A DNA stretch of 64,000 bases from Centroberyx gerrardi (Eukaryota; Chordata; Actinopteri; Beryciformes; Berycidae): positions 16,740,185 to 16,804,184 of the forward strand of contig NC_136004.1 in the NCBI RefSeq assembly GCF_048128805.1. Direction: 5' to 3'. Positions within the stretch are counted from its first letter, which is position 1. Each line of letters opens with the position of its first letter. Positions 24,956-35,263 of this stretch are shown one piece after another. The translations under genes were made by a program, and so were the position numbers. Below the pieces are notes generated by a model. That model worked only from the letters and a program-made list of their open reading frames with translations. It did no database searches and was not told where the DNA came from.

Positions 24956-25753
24956 AAAGAAACATATCTTTTATTTACCCATTTGGATTTTTATTATGGT
25001 CATGTTATTGAACATAATATACATCTGACATTCAGACATGTTAATCACTGTGTAGAAGTGTGATGTGTAGAATCTGGATTAAACAGCTCACTCAAAGTAA
25101 GATATTGGCACACATTGGCAATTTGGAATGAGTGGGTAAATGCAGTTCAAAGAAAGCTTTTCTGTGGCGATAGCAATTTGAAACATTCAAATATATACAG
25201 CAAAAGATTGATAGAATCATCAGCTTCTCCAGCTGCCTTTTATAAATATAAATAAAACATCACAGTAATTCTGCCTAGCACAATACAACAGACAAGAGAC
25301 AGGGAGCTACAGTATGGTATGGTAGGGTTTACAAACGCAGTGTGAACAGTAGAAACGTTGGCGGATGCTAACTTGACGGTAATCCTCCACATAGGGTGTT
25401 TGTACTTAGACAGGCTTTGAGTCTTTGCTTGGCAAAGTCGTACATAGATATTTTAAGTCATACATGTATTTTTTCCTACAATCACCTCTTTTCCCCAAAT
25501 TTCAGTTCTTTATAAGCTGCCAATAACAGTTTTCTTGCGTACTGTGTGGCTAAATAATTTTCAAAAATCCTTCTCCAGACAGTTCCCAGTTGACAGGAAT
25601 GCAATGTGATTTGTACTATTACTAGCACAAAAGAAACCAGGATTCAGACTTTGACTTCATACTTCTTTAGTTGGCATCCACAGATATCCATAGATAATTC
25701 AAGTTGAGTTGATTCTTTTAGTGACAGCTGAGCTCCTAATCTTTCCTCTGGCT
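24956..25753 (-). other. foxn4: foxn4 3' UTR
   Basis: This stretch lies between the foxn4 stop and the minus-strand poly(A) signal. It is AT-rich and shows no exon. Its end is inferred from the signal position. Confidence 0.45.
24970..24975 (-). terminator. foxn4: Candidate foxn4 polyadenylation signal (AATAAA on the minus strand)
   Basis: TTTATT on the plus strand is AATAAA for the minus-strand gene, about 780 bases past its stop. It faces the acacb signal only 36 bases away. A second TTTATT near 24989 is an alternative. Confidence 0.4.
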
Positions 25754-28700
25754 TTAAAGCAAGGCGATGGGCTTGCTGCTGGCTGGTGCGCCCATGTACT
25801 GGGAGGAGAGGGGATCCAGGGAGGTGTAAGAGGTGTAGAGGCCCGTCACTTGCACATCTGAGAGAGGCAGGCTCGCTCCACTGGAGACAGGAGGGAGGTT
25901 GGCTGTTCCCAAGTCACAGTCTGATAGTCGAAGGGGTGAGTTACTGAAGGTACCCAATGCATCCAGGTTAAAGCTGTCGTCCTTCATTTCCTCCCATAGG
26001 TTACCTGAGGAGGCAAAACGAGAGCTCAGTGTCCTGACCCTGACTCAGGAAATCACCTACTATCACCAACAGTGTCAGATTTATGAGCTAGTTTATGACT
26101 TAAACATTGATCTGACAAACACCGGACAGGTGTAACATTGTGAAAACACTGCATTTACCTTGAAGGGCAAAGTCCATGATACTAGGGTCCAGCGCGTCCA
26201 CCTCTGTGTGTGTATCACCATGGAGACTGTAGAAATCGTGCGGCTGCTTGCCGGGATGCTGGGTGAGGGGGCTCTGGGAAAGGTCAGGGACTGTGTGGAG
26301 GGGAGGCGTCTGGGCCGGGGCGGGGGACATGGGGGCCAGGCGGGCCTGGGCCTGCAGCTGGGCCTGAAGCTGGTGGTGCTGGTGCATGGGTAAGCACTGC
26401 AGGGACAGGGTGACTATGGGCTGGGGCTGCATCTGGGCCGGGAGCGGCAGCGGCAGGCCGGTGGGACAGCTGGGCAGCCGGGTCATGCCCGGCTCCACGG
26501 CCTTACGTCTGCAGTTCTCTGGACGGTCTGTGATCAGTTTGTCCAGCTCATCTGCAGGGAACAGGACAGATTATCAGACAAGGTGACAACCAATTAGTGT
26601 GATTTTTTTTTGTGACTCATGGAGAATTTTCTCCACTTCATTGCCCATTGGTTAACTTAACATTAACTTAAAATTAACTTAAAACTTGACCTGATATGAC
26701 ATGATATTATGCACTTCTGGACTATATCCTTGGACTCAATCTCGCACAGAGTCCATTTATTGCACAGAAGCTTTGCACTATCATTTATAGTTTATATTTA
26801 TTATATTACCTTTCTTATTACCTTTCCTGTATTATATTACCTTCCCTGTATTATTTTTATGACCTTTCCTGCACTTCCTTAGCACTGTTCCGCCAACTGC
26901 TGCTCAGGCACCTCAATTATCCCCAGGGGATCAGTAAAGTGCAATCCTATCTTAATCTTATCTTATCTTATGGTTGGGAACGAGACCTTTAACATTCAAG
27001 AAAATGAATTTCTGACCAGGGTTAGCCATGCTGCGGCGGATGGCTGGGAGGTCCTTGCGTTTCCACTTCTGCATCTCTTCCTCCATCTTGTCAATTTTGG
27101 CAGGGTTCAGCGCCCACAGACAGCCCTTACGGGATGAGCTGCTCATCTTGTTCTCCACTTTCTCAAAGCATTTGTTTAAGGACAGGTTGTGTCTGACTGA
27201 ATTCTTCCATCCATCTGGTGCAGTCTGCAGAGAGATAAGGAGCAAGAGATATATTAAATTACATGACTTATCTACACCCATCACCTCTCTTATTCTTTTT
27301 GAGTTAATAGTAACAGAGCGTTATTCTTTTACCTTGAAATAAGGAAAGTGTTCCTTCATAAAGCTATAGATCTCACTGACTGGGAGACTACCAGTTTTGC
27401 TGTTCTTCAGAGCCATGGCAATCAAACAGCTGAAGAAAATTAACAAGGAAAGATTCATTATTTTTATGCCATTTGTTCCAAGCAGAGTAGTGAAATACAC
27501 TGAAGACAATCAGGACATTTGGTGTGTATTTCTAATTTATTTGAACCATGTAAACGACGACTCACCTATAGGAGTAGATTGGCTTGGGGAAAGACTTGGG
27601 CTGCAGGTCCTGGTTTTGCGGAGCCAGGCGAGGTTGTGTGAACAGACTTTGGTTGTTGAAAGAGACATTGCTATAAAGCCCAGCAGTTGAACACTTAGGG
27701 AAAGAAGAGAGAATAATAAGGAAATTTACCTTCCACCATCTCAAGATTGATAAAGTCACGTACTTAATTTGCTTAAAGTCACAATGAAACCACATTTTGG
27801 GAGAATTTGCCTTCCTTAATGTGGTAATGTGTATTTCCTATTGAAAGAGGATATTGGGGCAGGACATAAAGCAGGGGGAGGGATCATTCAAAAGTGTAGC
27901 TAATGGGATATCAGATATTTGATGGGAGGGGCGGAGTGGCGGATTGTTCAAAAATATGTGATGGTTTTATTTGTTGGACTTTTTATATACGCCTCCTGGT
28001 ACACCATGAAGTCAACAAATTTTGATATAAAAATACAATAAAATAAAATGCTTTTCTTTTCTTTTTCGCATAAATTTTCAAATAGGTGTATGGTCGGATA
28101 GTTAGAATCCGCTAAAAAGGCGAAGAAGTAATTTTTCTTTTCAGTGTGACTTTAGCAGTGTGACAGCCCAGGACAGGAAGTGTTTGGTACCTGTTGTCCA
28201 GTTTGGGTGAGAGAGTACACTTGCTGGGGTGTAGGCTGGTAGACTGAGGTAGGGCACTGGTACCCAGGGGAGGGCAGCCCATTCATGGAGAATGGAGACA
28301 TCTGTGGAACAAGCCCAGGACATTCAGCATTAAACTTCAATCTATAAGCCCCATATGACATAAATAATACTTTGATATTTTTCTGGCAAGGCCGCTACAA
28401 CTCACACTTCCACTGTGGGTGTTGATGACGTTGATTCCCAGAGGGCTGTGCTGCATGTTGCTCTGGAGGTGCAGCATGGAGCCCTGGCCCCCTGTCATGG
28501 TCATGTTGTTCAGCTGAGCTGCAAGAAGCAACAGACAGACCAGTGTTAGTTAATATGGTTTTAGTGTACAATATGAATTTGCAATGGTAAAAGCAGCTAT
28601 CTTGTATTTTCATAACACTAAACCCAAATCTATGTAAAGCCTGACATTTAATGTTAAAAAGCATGCTACTGAAATTGTCATCTGCTATTGGCTGATCTTT

Positions 28701-29902
28701 GGTGCCGAGCAGATGGCAATTTCAGTAGCATGCTTTTTTTCTTAAAATGTCAGGCTTTACACATATTTGGGTTTGGTGTTAAGTTACTCTTTAACCTCTA
28801 TCCATCGAGCTAGTCTTATGAGATTATATGTCTTCTCTTTTCGTGAATTTTAGGGAGAAGAGAGAAGAGAGGCCACAAGCCAGGTGTCCAGTAATCCTGC
28901 GTTATCCAGTCACAGAGTGTGTGGGGGTTTTGAACGTTGGCCTGTCCCCCACCCTGTCGTCTCACCTGTCTGCTGCTCCAGCAGGCTGGCCTGGGACGGC
29001 CCGTTGCTGTGGCCTCGGCTGTCAGCCATCTGCTGCAGCCGGGGCACATCCACAGAGGTGAGCCATGACAGAGACTGCAGGTCCCCCGGGAGGTCCTCCT
29101 CCCTCAGCTGGGAGGGGTCTGTGGTCAGAAGCCTGCAGGACGGGGGGGTGGGGATGGAGGGGGGAGGGGAGGTGGTGGAGGGGGGTGGGGGGTACACGGC
29201 TGTCAGTTCAGACACATAGACCGCAAGTGGAATTTAAATCTAAACACTTCACCGAACATTTTGTCCTTCAAAGTCAAACCCACTGTAATGAGTCTGAATC
29301 GACTAAAAAGCTTCTCAGCGCAGCCGTGTATTAGCCATGCCATCCAGGATTTGCCGTAAGAAGATTAACTACAAGTGTTATTTAGCAGTGACAGTTTTAA
29401 TCAACAATGAGGGAGTTAAACAAGCTTTCCATTCAAAGTAAATAATCTGTTGAGATGGGGTTTTTTTCAGGAAAGTAACACTGAATTTTGTTTCTCACAT
29501 TTTTTTTGATTTCTCCACTTTTTGGTAGAATTATGAAATAATAATTACAAAAGGGCAAATGATTTTTTAGTACGATCTATAAATGTAGATGTTTGATCCT
29601 AAGATAATTTTCCGAATCAAGCTATTTCACATTCATAATCCATGCTAAATTCTGTGCTATAAACTGGATTAAATGAAGGATTTCTGTTTAACCAGTGCAA
29701 GGGCCAGTGCCAATCAGCTTTCACTCATTACGTCTTTTATGCAGCGAGCCTCGAAGGAAAAGAAAGAAAAGAGAGGAATCCTCTTGAATCCTCTCCAGTC
29801 TTCTCTGCACACACTTTACTGTGGTAGGGTTTAGTAATTGGGGTCGCTATGACAACACATACTATTCAGTTACTGTGTGGGTCTCTGGACAGTGTAGGAG
29901 TA

Positions 29903-29933
<31 letters not shown>

Positions 29934-31775
29934 AACTACACACACACACACACCCCCAATCTCCAAATAAAAAAATCAACCCTGTGTCAGGTGACCACAA
30001 TCTCGCCTTAACCATTGGCTGAATCATAAGTAAACAACGCATGAGATCGTTTGAAACATGGGACAGCAGCACATGTTGCCTGCAACAGTTGGCCTTGTCT
30101 ATTGAAAAATGATCACCTATTGTGTCCCAAACGACAAATCTGCCCAGTGGCACGTGGCTCCATTGTCTTCCCCAGACCCTTCCTTGATTGTCTCTACCGT
30201 TTTTTTTTCTTTAACCAGCCCTTGCATTAATCTGTTGGAATGACAGCCCTCACACAAGAGGGACAAATAGGATGCCATCTGCTTCCCTGTCCCTTTCCAG
30301 CCTCTATCCTCACTGCCGCCCCATCCCCCTTCAGCCCCCCTCATCCCCCTAATGGGGAAATCAACGGAGCCTTAGGGCCAGAGGGGGTGTAAGTGTAGTT
30401 CGAGGTCAGGCCTCACTGCTTACTCAGTCTACTGGCTGAATAAATGACATCACTGCAGCCAGGAATCAGCACACGTCCTCAAACACCTTGCATGCGCCAC
30501 TAGATGGTTTTGAATGATCGTCCTTTTGAAGCAGACAGGTGGCTTTGTGAAATTCAACACTGCGCACAATATCACAATATTTCAACTCAAGCTTTGAAGT
30601 TATGAGTGCAAGACTGACTCATTCTTTCTCTCTTTCTCTCTGTCTCCTTGCAACAAAGTGAACTGAGTTTTACGTCACTTCTTTCTAAATGAATAAATAC
30701 AGCGTTCAAGCATAAGAACTGGAAAAACTATGACTGACTGTACAAACTACTACAAAGGCACGATTGTAGAGACAATATTTTTCTTTGCGACTTCCCTACT
30801 TCTGTGGTGAAATATAAATAGATGGCCAAAAATAGTTGTGCATAGTCTCTAACTTAATCAAAACCAATAAGATGCATTTGCTATTTTGGGCCAATATGTA
30901 AACTACAATAGAACACTTTTAATATTGTTTCACAAGACCACTCAAGGTTACAGTTACTGCATGTAAATGTCACACACACACACACAGCTAAAAACGATAT
31001 CACAGAATACATATAGCACATATTTTGATAGTTGGGGCGTATCCCCACTTCCCCTCCTCTCTCAGAACCCACAGCACAGAAATTGCTCACTGATGCAAAG
31101 CATGTTGAGCGAATGTCCCCATCTATCATCCAGTAGTCACACAAGCTTTCCCAGAGGTTCAACAACACTAAATATTGCGCCTCCTCCTCCCTCTCCCCTC
31201 TGCCTCCCTCCCTCCTTCCCTCCCTCCCTCTCTCCTTTTCTAATTGGGAGCCACTTCTCCATACTGGTGACCCAGAGCGCCCTGTCTCCCCCTGAGCCGG
31301 CAGGCCAAGAGGCTCAGGCTCTCCGTGTGCCGACAGCGGGAGTGTAAACAGAGCTGATGGTTTCTGACAGATCCATTCAGACCGAAAATCATTTATTCTT
31401 CAGGTTTTTTCTCTCTCCTTTTTCATGCAACCCCCCCATGCACAAAAAGAGCTGTCCATCTACCTTTAGATTAAACATAGTGGAGTTAGACAATTTGTTC
31501 CATGACACTTTGGGAAATACCTTTTGGGGTCTGATTAACATAAATATGCCTTTTTTCTATTGAGGCGTCTCAGTTTTGGGCTTGAATGTTTTGAAGATAT
31601 GCAAAAAAATAAGTTCAGTGTTGTTGAGACCCAGAACATTTTGTCACCCTTTGTCCCAATATAGTTAAACATAAAAAACAAATCAGGAATCTTACCTGTA
31701 GTCTTGAGGAGATGGATGATGTCCAGCATTCTCAATTATTCCTGACATCCTAGATGTAATTCCACCCTCTATCAT
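25754..31775 (-). CDS. foxn4: Forkhead box protein N4, complete, 9 coding exons
   Basis: This is a forkhead transcription factor. In vertebrates it drives amacrine and horizontal cell fate in the retina and V2b interneurons in the spinal cord, and acts in the atrioventricular canal in zebrafish. Exons in transcript order: 31775-31696, 29132-28966, 28518-28406, 28301-28191, 27693-27566, 27429-27333, 27224-27017, 26551-26159, 26004-25754, giving 515 residues; human is about 517. The start gives [18 protein letters not shown], as in the FOXN4 family. The forkhead domain spans about residues 194-301, with [17 protein letters not shown] and recognition helix [15 protein letters not shown] (238-252). 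The conserved N-terminal [23 protein letters not shown] block and the C-terminal acidic [25 protein letters not shown] activation segment are present, ending in SKPIALL. All phases agree and nothing is truncated. Confidence 0.97.
26690..26972 (-). mobile_element. Fish non-LTR retroelement fragment with pentamer tail
   Basis: Read on the minus strand, (AAGAT)n is followed by GCACTTTACTGATCCCCTGGGG and then by AT-rich sequence with repeated GGAAAGGTAATA-type units. It is the same tail family as at 732-790, in the opposite orientation. It ends about 45 bp from the donor of the foxn4 forkhead exon (27017). The 5' limit is approximate. Confidence 0.5.
28613..28781. repeat. 74-bp-arm inverted repeat (foldback) in foxn4 intron 2
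   Basis: The left arm (28613-28686) and the reverse complement of the right arm (28708-28781) align without gaps at 66 of 74 positions, with a 21-nt loop. Shared blocks include GTAAAGCCTGACATTT and AAGCATGCTACTGAAATT. It lies inside the intron between exons 28966-29132 and 28406-28518. It is most likely a palindromic MITE. A hairpin RNA precursor is possible. Confidence 0.85.
29133..31695 (-). other. foxn4: foxn4 intron after the first coding exon (2.6 kb), possible enhancer
   Basis: No extra exon is required, because phase 2 at 31696 joins phase 2 at 29132. Next to the acceptor is a C-rich tract (minus strand) at 29138-29196. Further in are a 29-C homopolymer (29903-29931) with a short (CA)n, and a complex repeat-poor stretch at about 30000-30500. 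That stretch has E-boxes (CACGTG, CATCTG) and a forkhead-like GTAAACAACGC at 30030-30040. T/C-rich runs lie at about 31175-31240. Enhancer function is inference. Confidence 0.55.
29903..29931. repeat. 29-C homopolymer followed by (CA)n
   Basis: An unbroken run of 29 C on the plus strand, so G29 in foxn4 pre-mRNA, is followed at 29937-29952 by a short CA repeat. The length may be an assembly or sequencing approximation. Confidence 0.8.
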
Positions 31776-31796
31776 TTCCTGGGATGTTTGATACCT
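31696..31796 (-). other. foxn4: foxn4 first coding exon with start codon
   Basis: The acceptor CATTGCAG precedes base 31796. The ATG is at 31775-31773 in the context GGAAATG, and the donor GTAAGA follows 31696. Twenty-one bases of 5' UTR lie in this exon, so a non-coding exon further upstream (higher coordinates) is expected. A weak candidate donor (CAG|GTGATT) lies at 32446. Confidence 0.8.
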
Positions 31797-32445
31797 CTGC
31801 AATGAAATTAATAAAACTGACACAATTTAGGTCCTGCCTTCAGCAAGGCTTAAAACTGAACTGAACAAGCTATGTCCTTATTGCAATATTGATAATGGTA
31901 TTTTGATCAAATGAAATTGATCAAATTGGCCATATTAATTTAGCAAATAAATATATTGGCATAGCATTAGTTATCAGTAACATATGCAGCAACAAAGTGC
32001 TCTGTAAAAAAATAAAAAACTACTTTTAACCCAAATTTAATATGAGTAAAGGTTCAATAAAAAAACAGAATAACCAAATGTAATAATGCATTCATAATAA
32101 TACATAGTAATTTTAATTTAGCATCATCATCCCTTTGTTGTAAGCTGTAGCATAGGCTATTTGACTCAATGAAGGTTCCCTTTGCCTTCTGTAATTTAAG
32201 TCCATAACGAACTACAGAAGAAAAATGTAGGCTACTATCGCCTGCATTTATCCAATGAACATTCAACTCAAATGTTTACATAACAGTTTGATCACATTTA
32301 GTTAGCCTCGGTTTAAATGGCTTATCAATAGGCTACAGAGAAATTATGGATAAACCTAAAATCATTCAAATTTCACTGGGCTCATAATATAAAACAACCT
32401 GACAAACATGACCATGCTGAATGAGAGAAATCATTAAAAAATCAC

Positions 32446-33450
32446 CTGTTTTGGAAGATACTGAAGAATGTGTGAGCCGCTCGTGTGCCCCTGTACTGTA
32501 TTTGACTGTGCTGCACTTGATTCTCCAAAACCGTTTTTAAATTTCCCTCTCTGGAGCTGTCCAGCGCTCTGTCATGCGCAGTGGAGACCTCCGCGGAGCT
32601 CCCAGGCGCCCGAGGGGCAGGATCCCAGGAGTTTGACAGCTGCTGCTAACGCACTGTGCCTGCGACAGTCCCGACAACATCCACACCTCCGACCACTAGG
32701 CTGCTGTAGGAGTTACACAAGGAGCGATGATGAGTCAGCTGGCTGTGATAACTTTTTTGTCATCAAACTCTCGGTAGTTTGTGTTAGTGTGGTTGTGGTG
32801 GACTCCTCCAGTGTATCCAATAGTTGACAAATTCACAGCTTGTTACAAAGTCAGGTCATGCTACTCCATCCATACATTTAGGCCTAGTCCTCTTCTGATC
32901 TGGATGTTGGAGGGATGAGGTGAGATCTCTATAAGAGGCTCCTTGTCAGTGTTATAAAGTCCAGGTTGCGCTGCTGCTCCTGCGGCGCACAGGTGCGCTC
33001 TGTGCGTCTCTTTGCCAAGGCAAAACAAAACACAAAATACACCAGTTTAGGCCTATAGCCTGCTCAGACTACTGACTATAACGGCAAAAAAAAATTGTCA
33101 AATATATCAAAATAGCTAACTCAGAGTACGAACAGAAAAAACGAAAACAAAAAAGAAAGAAGAGTCATAAAATATCCATTTTGCGCCACTATGTTCCTGC
33201 CTGTGGTGGGTTATTCCAAATAAGGTCCCTCTCTCAGATCTCAGATGATGTGAGTCGCCACCTGTGGCATCTGTGTGTGTGAATGTGAACTTTTAGGGAA
33301 GTGCTTGTAGATAATTTGCTTCCCGCCGCCGTGGCCGCGTCCTGCTCCTCTCAGCAGTGGGAAAAAGAGCCGGGGAGGCGCGGAGGGAGGGCCGGGGGCC
33401 GGGGGGCTGCAGGAGGCGGCAGCTCAGGAGCCCCGCTTAAAAAAGACTAC
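32446..33450 (-). promoter_or_regulatory. foxn4: Candidate foxn4 promoter and non-coding first exon region
   Basis: A minus-strand donor-like AACAG|GTGATT at 32446 could end an untranslated exon. Upstream, a TTTATAAC on the minus strand near 32950-32960 could be a TATA-like element. At 33310-33440 is the most GC- and CpG-rich stretch of the intergenic interval, typical of a developmental-gene promoter. The true start cannot be placed from sequence alone. Confidence 0.35.
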
Positions 33451-33499
33451 AGTAATGACATGATTTTGTTCCCCTGTGACGAGGAGTGTAACGAATCAC

Positions 33500-34779
33500 A
33501 CATTTCAGTAATAATAAGCACAATTACCCATAAAAAAAATGAGTCGTTGCCTTGTCACCACCCCTTTTAAATGTCAAAATTAAGCTGAATTATTAAAAAA
33601 AAAAAAAAAAAAAAAGTAACCCACCCCCCATCACCCGACTGGTTTTCATTATAATTAGTAGTCCACTCACACTGAGAGAGCAGAAAAGTTTTCTTCAGTG
33701 AAAGTACAGTACACTGCTTTGACTTTACCGAGCGAATGACAAGAACGTGGATAGGTAAGTGAGTTATCCTGATGTTTAAAGGCCAGAGAGGAGTAGTGTG
33801 ACGAATAGGCTGCGAGTAACGAGAAGCGAACTTTATTTACTTCATAGAGTAACGAGTCCAACACTAGAAATTCCCTCCTCCAACATGATAGTCAAGTTTT
33901 CCCACATACAGCAGGAATTCAGGAACCCCAGGAGTCCTTGGGTATCAAGGGGTCCCCACCAAAACGAGGAATAGTTTCAATTCACTTGAAATTATCCCAA
34001 ATAGAGAATTCTAATCAAGGTTTCACCACTTTTTTTTTTTTTATTACCCTTCCATGTATAGACTGTTTAACAATTCTATAGGGCCTACTAAATCAAGAAC
34101 AACAAAAATCAACAACAAAGTCTTATCAGATGGATCGGTGTGTGAAAACGTAGTGGTTAAGTGTACGCCTTACATGTGATAATACAAGAGGATATCTGGG
34201 CTTATAATAGCAGACTTGAGTGTGAAACCTATTGGAAATGAAATGTGCGGCCGGAAATTAAAGAGAAATTCCTTAAAGTCTGTGGGGAGATCGCCGATGA
34301 CAGCAGTATCAGCCCCGGGGGACACTACAGATGGTAAATCGCCCTGTCACAATAGGCACAATCAATGATTACATGCATGAACGTAACGGACAAAAACAAG
34401 CCCATCCTCAAAGAGCAGATCCTGCAGGTCCTAGAGCCCGTGGGGTTCTGACCTGGAAACAAGTGACACACCACACTGAGCAGCACAGGCAGTGATGAAA
34501 GTGTGGAATACTGTATGTCAAGGCGTGGAAGTGTCGAAGGCCTACTAATAATTTACTGATGTGACCATTCACTTATGGGAAGGTCACAGGGTCACATCAG
34601 CCGAAGTGCCCATGAGCAGGACACTGACCCCCCTGCAGTACCTGTACCTGTATACTGTCCTGTACCTGCTCACTCATTCTTGTTTGAGTTGCTACATGCC
34701 TAAAGTAAAATGTCAATGCAATGATGATGATGATATTATCAAAATGTTTATACTTGGCCAGGTGGTGATGGACTATCAA
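33500..34779. other. Intergenic DNA with A-run and a complex stretch
   Basis: An A20-type run lies near 33594-33615 and a T-run near 34031-34042. The stretch at about 34235-34470 is repeat-free, with E-box (CAGATGG), SOX-like (ACAATAGG) and homeodomain/POU-like (CAATGATTACATGCAT) words, and could be a regulatory element. No gene is seen. Confidence 0.35.
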
Positions 34780-35255
34780 CAGGGTTGGGGTCAATTCATG
34801 AAGTGAATGAAGAATGAAGAATTGGAACTATGGAATTTGAAAAAAACAGAATTGGAATTGAATTGGAATTTCAGGAAGTTGAATTTAATTCAATTAAATT
34901 CTGTGAAATTCCATGTTTTTTCTTACCACATATCTGAGATTACTAGTGTTATATATTATCAATACTGAATATCGTAAAATGTTAAAGGTAGGCTACCTTT
35001 CAGGTGGTATCAGATGCATAACATGTAATTGTAATACATACACTATGATTGAATGTATTTGATTTATTTCATAATGTTTGATTTATAATGTTTAGCAAGT
35101 CAAGACAGCCTCTCTTAGAAGTGTAATTCAGTTCTGGTTGATGCCATTCCAACTCAATTCCAATTTCCTAAGAGCTGGGTGCAATTGCAATTCCAATTCC
35201 AACTTCCAAATTTATCATGCATTCTCAATTCAACCCATGAATGGCCCCAACCCTG
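34780..35255. mobile_element. hAT-type MITE (476 bp) with terminal inverted repeats and target duplication
   Basis: The left end CAGGGTTGGGGTCAATTCATG matches the reverse complement of the right end, CAGGGTTGGGGCCATTCATG. The flanks ACTATCAA (34772-34779) and ACTATAAG (35256-35263) agree at 6 of 8 positions, which fits an aged 8-bp hAT target duplication. The subterminal parts are rich in GGAATTGAATTGG words. There is no transposase frame, so it is non-autonomous. The call as hAT rests on the 8-bp duplication and the CAGGG end. Confidence 0.8.
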
Positions 35256-35263
35256 ACTATAAG

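Noticed and set aside
26100-26498. 132-codon minus-strand open frame as a separate gene
   Set aside because: It is the eighth foxn4 exon read into its intron; it is included in foxn4.
33301-33570. Gly/Arg-rich open frame
   Set aside because: A by-product of the CpG-rich patch; no homology or splice support.
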